From Henckelia pumila (taxonomy: Eukaryota > Streptophyta > Magnoliopsida > Lamiales > Gesneriaceae): a stretch of DNA of 64,000 bases. Under the pieces are notes generated by a model. It did no database searches. It saw nothing but the letters and a program-made list of their open reading frames with translations, and was not told the DNA's origin. Of the stretch, positions 59,601 through 64,000 are shown piece by piece; positions within the stretch are counted from its first letter, which is position 1; each line of letters starts with the position of its first letter. Location of the stretch: contig NC_133121.1 of the NCBI RefSeq assembly GCF_033568475.1, forward strand, positions 8,184,001-8,248,000. The letters are read 5' to 3'. A program made the translations under genes and the position numbers.

Positions 59601-62010
59601 ATAATGTTCATAATTATTTTGATGCACATTATAATTAACTTTTACTACAAGGATTAAAATTTTAATTCATTCGATAATGTGTATTAAAATTGGACAGAAA
59701 TGGAAAAGAGAACTTACGGGTTGAGAAAATGTTCGAAAAGCCAAGCCCTCAAAACATTGACCGATCGATCGGGCAAGCCACGTTGAGGCCTCCAGGCTTC
59801 TTGTTCCACCAAACCCATCTGATGAATCCCACGGTGCTGCCTCAGGCTGTGTTCCAGGATCCTCAACCTCGGGGTTTCGCCTTTCGTCAGCCCCGATGCG
59901 GCGGCGGCGCCGTCTTTCTCACCTAGAATCTCGCAGCTCAGCTTTACCTGAGCTGAAATGGCTTCCTTCAGCCCTCGGAAATGTTTCGACATGGCTTTTT
60001 GCGCCAGGGAAGTGTACGGCGCCGCCGCGCCGGAGCCCATCACGGTGTCGAAGGAATTCATGACCATTTGCATTTGGTCGCAGTAATTGCTGTACTTTCT
60101 ATCCACCTGTAATTAATTATATCATGTACTTGTTAATAACACTGTTGTTAAATACCAGATTTGTTAAGGTATAAAATTATTAATTATACTGTCATTTTTT
60201 AGCTCTAACTTTTGAAACAAATTATTCTATTTGATACCAAATTCAAGAAATGACCATAAAAAAAAGGAAAATTATTTGTTTTTTGTTTCGATGAAAAAAA
60301 AACAAGTTATTGAAAGAAAAACAAGTAGAAACAATATATAATAGGAATAATTAAAACACCTAGAAGAAAGTAGAAGTCGAACTTATTTTAAAATATCTTT
60401 CACGTCCCCTAATTGCACGATGGCTTATTTTATATAAATTCAGAATCAAGATCCGAGAAATAATTGAATAAAAGCAAGGTACATTGAAATGATTGTCGTT
60501 GCCAAGGAAGAATATCCTTGTCCATCCGTGGCTGATATGGTGTCTTTTCCCCATACAAACAACAAGATATATATTCAATAGGTACCAGAAATAGAATTAC
60601 CATATCAAATTAAAGAGTGTGTGTGCGTGTTTTCTTTTCTTTTTTTTTTGGTTTTAGCATTTGACTCTACGTACTTTATTGTATTATAATATAATATCCG
60701 ATGCATACTCAATACGTCTTCGAAATTAAATAATGGGAAACATTTCAATTTAATTTATTGTAATATATTGGTGGCCTGATTCAACGGCCGGCAATTAAAT
60801 ATGGTAGTAATTAAACTTCTTGGTTATTTCTTTTGAGTTTCCTGATTGGTTTAATTAACAAAAAAACAATGGATTAATTAAGGACTAAATGAGCAATCAT
60901 GATTGGCCAATAATGAGTCAAAGAATAGATTAAAGGATTATATACCTCGTCAAGCATGGATAATAGTTTGACCTTTCTTCTCTGGTGCTCGAGCCTGTCA
61001 GAAGCTGACGGAGGAGGATGATTTCTCCCGCCGCCGTCGCTGGCGGCTCCGGCGGTTTGGTCGGAACTATTGTTACTCTGTTTGCTGCGTTTGTTTTTCT
61101 TGAGATGACCAAAACCGACGCTGCAGAACTCTTGTAACAGCTCTTGCGCCGACCTCGTGTACTTGGAATTTTTCAGTATATGGAATGCCCCAAAAGAGGA
61201 GCCCAATCCTACGTTCATCTGGCCACGGGTCTGATCGACTCCGCCGTGCAAGTGGTACACACCGCCGGCGGCGGGGTTCTTGAGCTGATAATGTGGAGGA
61301 GCTGATGACAGTACTCCGGTGAGGATCAAGTCACCTTTGGACGCCGCCTCCAAGTGCTGTAATGAAGAGGATAGGGATAAAGAGAGCCCTCTCCCTTCCA
61401 AAACTCCTGGATTGTGATTCGGGTCGATTCCATTCCGGCTGTGTTGTACTTGTCCCCATGTCATTTGACCAAAAGCGCCTCCGGCGGCCGCGTCGTGAAA
61501 TCCAAGCATGTGGAGAGTGGAAGAAGAAGAAGAAGCTGTGACAGTGGGAGGTTCAGAAGGAGAAGAGGAAGGTGACCTTTGTTGTTGTTGTTGTTGTTGT
61601 GGATTCATGGCGAAAAGCTGCATGAGTACTGCCGCCGGATCCGGGTTAATATTGGTCGAAATCTGATTCTTGGAATCCAACAAATGGGTAACTAAACCAC
61701 CACCGCCCACCGCCACTTCTTGGCGGTTCAGAAACCAATCTCCGGCGAGCGAATGATTCTCCAGGAATTGATCGGTAGCCGGCCTCGTGGTGGTTTCGCC
61801 TGGTGGGAAGTATTTGAACATCTCCGCGAGCATCCCCCCGCCGCCGCCTGTTTCGTACGCCGGAATTCCACCTGATCCTTCTTCTTCCTCCATACTGCAG
61901 TGTCCGAATTCTTGAACCCTTATAAGCTGCTTATCCTGTTGTGGTGGTACTGATGGTCTCTCGAATCCATTGAAGAAACTAAAAACACCTTGATGATAAT
62001 CTTGGGACAT
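56681..62010 (-). CDS. BLH2: BEL1-like homeodomain protein, BLH2/SAWTOOTH1 type
   Basis: BELL proteins are TALE homeodomain transcription factors that act in the nucleus as partners of KNOX proteins; BLH2 and BLH4 (SAW1, SAW2) limit leaf-margin growth in Arabidopsis. Four exons on the minus strand: 60946-62010, 59718-60106, 58466-58526 and 57166-56681, all GT-AG and in frame, giving 666 aa. The N terminus [19 protein letters not shown] and the motif [19 protein letters not shown] near the end match BLH2. Domains: poly-Gln at 138-144; ZIBEL motif [10 protein letters not shown] at about 208-217; SKY box [19 protein letters not shown] from 278; BELL domain from about 338 to 412; TALE homeodomain at about 458-521 with the PYP loop and helix 3 [16 protein letters not shown]; second [14 protein letters not shown] at 638-646. 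Intron 2 holds a 225-bp foldback element and intron 3 a 203-bp MITE. The gene looks intact. Confidence 0.97.
57869..58071 (-). mobile_element. 203-bp Mutator-type MITE, copy 2, in BLH2 intron 3
   Basis: It is the inverted counterpart of 18594-18796, the same length to the base and differing at about five positions by eye (about 97.5 percent identity). The 9-bp direct repeat TTATTTTTT flanks it at 57860-57868 and 58072-58080. It lies in the last intron, away from the splice sites. Confidence 0.9.
58878..59102. mobile_element. 225-bp foldback element in BLH2 intron 2
   Basis: Two arms of about 105 bp are inverted copies around a centre of about 15 bp: TGTTAGGTTATAAACC ... TAGTATTTCAATGTGG on the left, and the complement of TGTTAGGCTATAAACC ... 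TAGTATTTCAATGTGGG on the right. The ends are TGTTAGG and CCTAACA. A 5-bp direct repeat GTAAC flanks it at 58873-58877 and 59103-59107. As RNA it would form a very long hairpin inside the intron. Confidence 0.88.
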
Positions 62011-62620
62011 AGAATTTAGTACTATTTTTATTTAGCAATAATTAGTACTATCTTCTTAATTCTCCATCTTCATCATCATGGCAATCTCTTGTTCAGTCAA
62101 ACACTTCACTCAGTGCATCAGCTCAATCTGGGAATTTTGTATATTTTTTCTGGTTCAAGAAAATTGATCCAAGAATTTTGAAAACATCATTTTCATTCAT
62201 ACATATATATATACAAAAAGATCAGCTTTATTTATTTATGTAAACATGGACATTACCTGTTATAGTTGCAGACTGTAAAGAAAAGGGTGTGAAGTGAACC
62301 CCTCACGCATCGTTTTCTTCTTCTTCTTCTTCTTTCTCCTGTAGAATATTAATCCAAAAAAAAAAAATTATATGGAATTCTTGAAGAAACAGTGGCCCTT
62401 GATTAATTATTCTCTTTTTATCCCTTTCGTTCCTTCCTTTTTCTATCTCTTTGTCCTCTGTAAGAGTGCTTTTCTTCTCTGCGGTCGCCTTTTTGAAAGA
62501 GAGAATGATAAAGAACTTCTTCTTTTAATAATATAATAATAAAGATAAAATTGGAATATCTCTCTCTATAATTTCTTTGTTGCGCTGCTCCCATGGCTGA
62601 ATTCACTAAGCATGATTTCA
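62011..62620 (-). promoter_or_regulatory. BLH2 5' leader with possible leader intron and small upstream ORFs
   Basis: On the minus strand a donor-like ACAG/GTAATG lies at about 62256, and acceptor-like CAG sites lie at about 62130-62150, suggesting a leader intron. Closer to the start codon, ATGATGATGAAGATGGAGAA followed by TTAA makes a 7-codon upstream ORF ending about 50 nt before the main ATG. A GA-rich (AAG)n tract, complement of TTCTTCTTCTTC, is at about 62312-62336. Confidence 0.45.
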
Positions 62621-64000
62621 TTGTTATACCATAAACTAATTTTATTGGTATAAAATTGATTTAAATTGATGAGATTTAATTTTTTATAAGTAATTAAATA
62701 TTTTATTTAAATCACTGTGTTCAAAAATTTGAAAGAAAACGACTTCGGGTTTGACATATATAGTGATTGCTAATATTTACTATATTTTGTTAAAAATTAT
62801 AATTTGGATTTCTTTTATATATTTAATTAATTTCTTTTTTTCTTCAAATATGTAATTTTTAAACATATATATTCAGAGAATATAGAAAAAAAGACAGAAT
62901 ATATATCTTTTCAGTTTTCTATTTAATAGCCTTTCCCCGTCGAGTTCACCGAATTTAAGTTAATAGCAGTGCTACATGCTTTAAAAAAAATTAACGAGAT
63001 TTTATCTTCAAAATAATATCTTAAGGTAGCATGTAATTTTAATTTCTGTTATGTATATATAAAGTTGTATCGAATATGATACACTTTTTTTGCTAAGGCC
63101 TGATCAAACTTATTAGGTTAATGCATACTCTTCCATTAATCACCGAATTTTCCAAGAAAATCATTCAGAAAAATTAAACTTGTTGGAAATTTTTATTCCA
63201 ATAAAATTCACTTATTAAAAAGTATTTATAAAGCATCGGTTAAACTTTCTGATCTTGACTTTTTCAGTAATTACTAGTATGTTTTGAAAAAAGATATCGC
63301 TCAAATATTCAATTTTTATTTGCTCAATCATTTTGAGTTTGAAAAGAAACGCCACACGGCTGGAAATGCCTAAATCTAAATGTCTCTATAATTTAAGTTT
63401 ATCTATTACCATTTCAATTTTCATGATGAAATTTTCAATTCTTGTCAATGGAAGATATTGTAGAATAAAATTTTGGTGTTTTGTAGTTAATTTTTAAAAA
63501 GTTTTCTTTTAAAAATCTCTTTCATCAAATGTTTGATCACTTCGAGTACACATCTTCTCGGGGCAAATAATATTAATTTGAGTCGGTCTCATGTAAAGAT
63601 CAATATTTGTGATACAGTTCGATTCGACTCATATCGACATTGACAAATAATACTTTTGTCGTATATAAAAATAATATTTTTTCATATAACAAGTTAAATA
63701 AAAAATATATATCACAAAATTGACATACGGTGATATCGTTTCATTGAAAGTTTTTGTAGTAATGATTTAGCCCAGGTGAAAACACAAAAGAACACATAAC
63801 AACATGCATGAAATTAATGATATTATATTTTAAAATTTTGCATTGAGAAAACAAAAAAATACTTTTTTTTTTTTTTTGAAAAAAATGGAGGTGGCAAAGC
63901 CCTTGACAACTGTGTAACTTTTGAAAACACATGGTTCGGTAATTTGGTTTTATACGTTTGATCTTACAAATGAGATTTTATGTTTTTTCAATATTTCACA
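62621..64000. other. BLH2 upstream region
   Basis: AT-rich; no gene seen. At about 63575-63690 lies a diverged copy of the dispersed repeat with GAGTCGGTCTCATGTAAAG and GTGATACAGTTCGATTCGAC. Confidence 0.5.

Noticed and set aside
1-64000. CRISPR array, prophage, operon-like defence cluster or biosynthetic cluster
   Set aside because: None of the signatures are present; spliced plant genes and plant repeats explain the window.

Overview
The window is nuclear DNA of a flowering plant, most likely a eudicot. It is AT-rich, its genes are spliced with GT-AG introns, and the gene content is plant-specific: a photosystem II extrinsic protein, a BEL1-like homeodomain protein, a PLS-class PPR protein, a CASP-like protein, a PADRE (DUF4228) protein, a PR-1-like protein and a MIP1-like DUF547 protein. 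No bacterial, viral or organellar gene block is present. The species cannot be fixed from the sequence alone.

Layout. Positions 1-7.6 kb hold nested Ty1/copia retrotransposons: a minus-strand element that runs off the left edge is inserted in the 3' end of an older plus-strand one. Positions 7.7-20 kb are gene-poor. They hold a tRNA-derived SINE, copy A of a segment that recurs at 28-32 kb, a fragment of an At4g22030-like F-box-type gene enclosed by long terminal inverted repeats (Pack-MULE-like), a TRIM-like element, an AT-rich degenerate satellite, decayed Ty3/gypsy sequence with one clear LTR, and a 203-bp MITE. PSBO lies at 20.2-21.5 kb (+) with a light-type promoter. A three-exon CASP-like gene lies at 24.9-26.6 kb (+). 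Segments B and C (28.3-32.2 kb) are tandem relatives of segment A, and C runs straight into an intact PPR gene at 32.2-34.1 kb (+). Positions 34-42 kb hold SINEs, foldback MITEs and a tandem duplication just upstream of a PADRE gene (42.0-42.5 kb, +). Positions 42.5-48.3 kb are gene-free. A PR-1-like gene (48.4-49.0 kb, +) converges tail to tail on an 11-exon MIP1-like DUF547 gene (49.3-52.4 kb, -). After more repeats at 53-56 kb, a four-exon BLH2/SAWTOOTH-type homeodomain gene occupies 56.7-62.0 kb (-). Two of its introns carry small inverted-repeat elements. Its leader and promoter reach toward the right edge.

The genes form no pathway or cluster; this is ordinary plant gene order with single genes separated by repeats. 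The most distinctive features are in the repeats: the TIR-enclosed host gene fragment, the triplicated PPR upstream segment, matching 203-bp MITEs with 9-bp target duplications, a hAT-type MITE nested in a SINE, and two repeats with unusual palindromic motif arrays. I found no clear sign of a wholly new protein system. Splice sites were read by eye from GT-AG signals and protein-family continuity, without transcript data.
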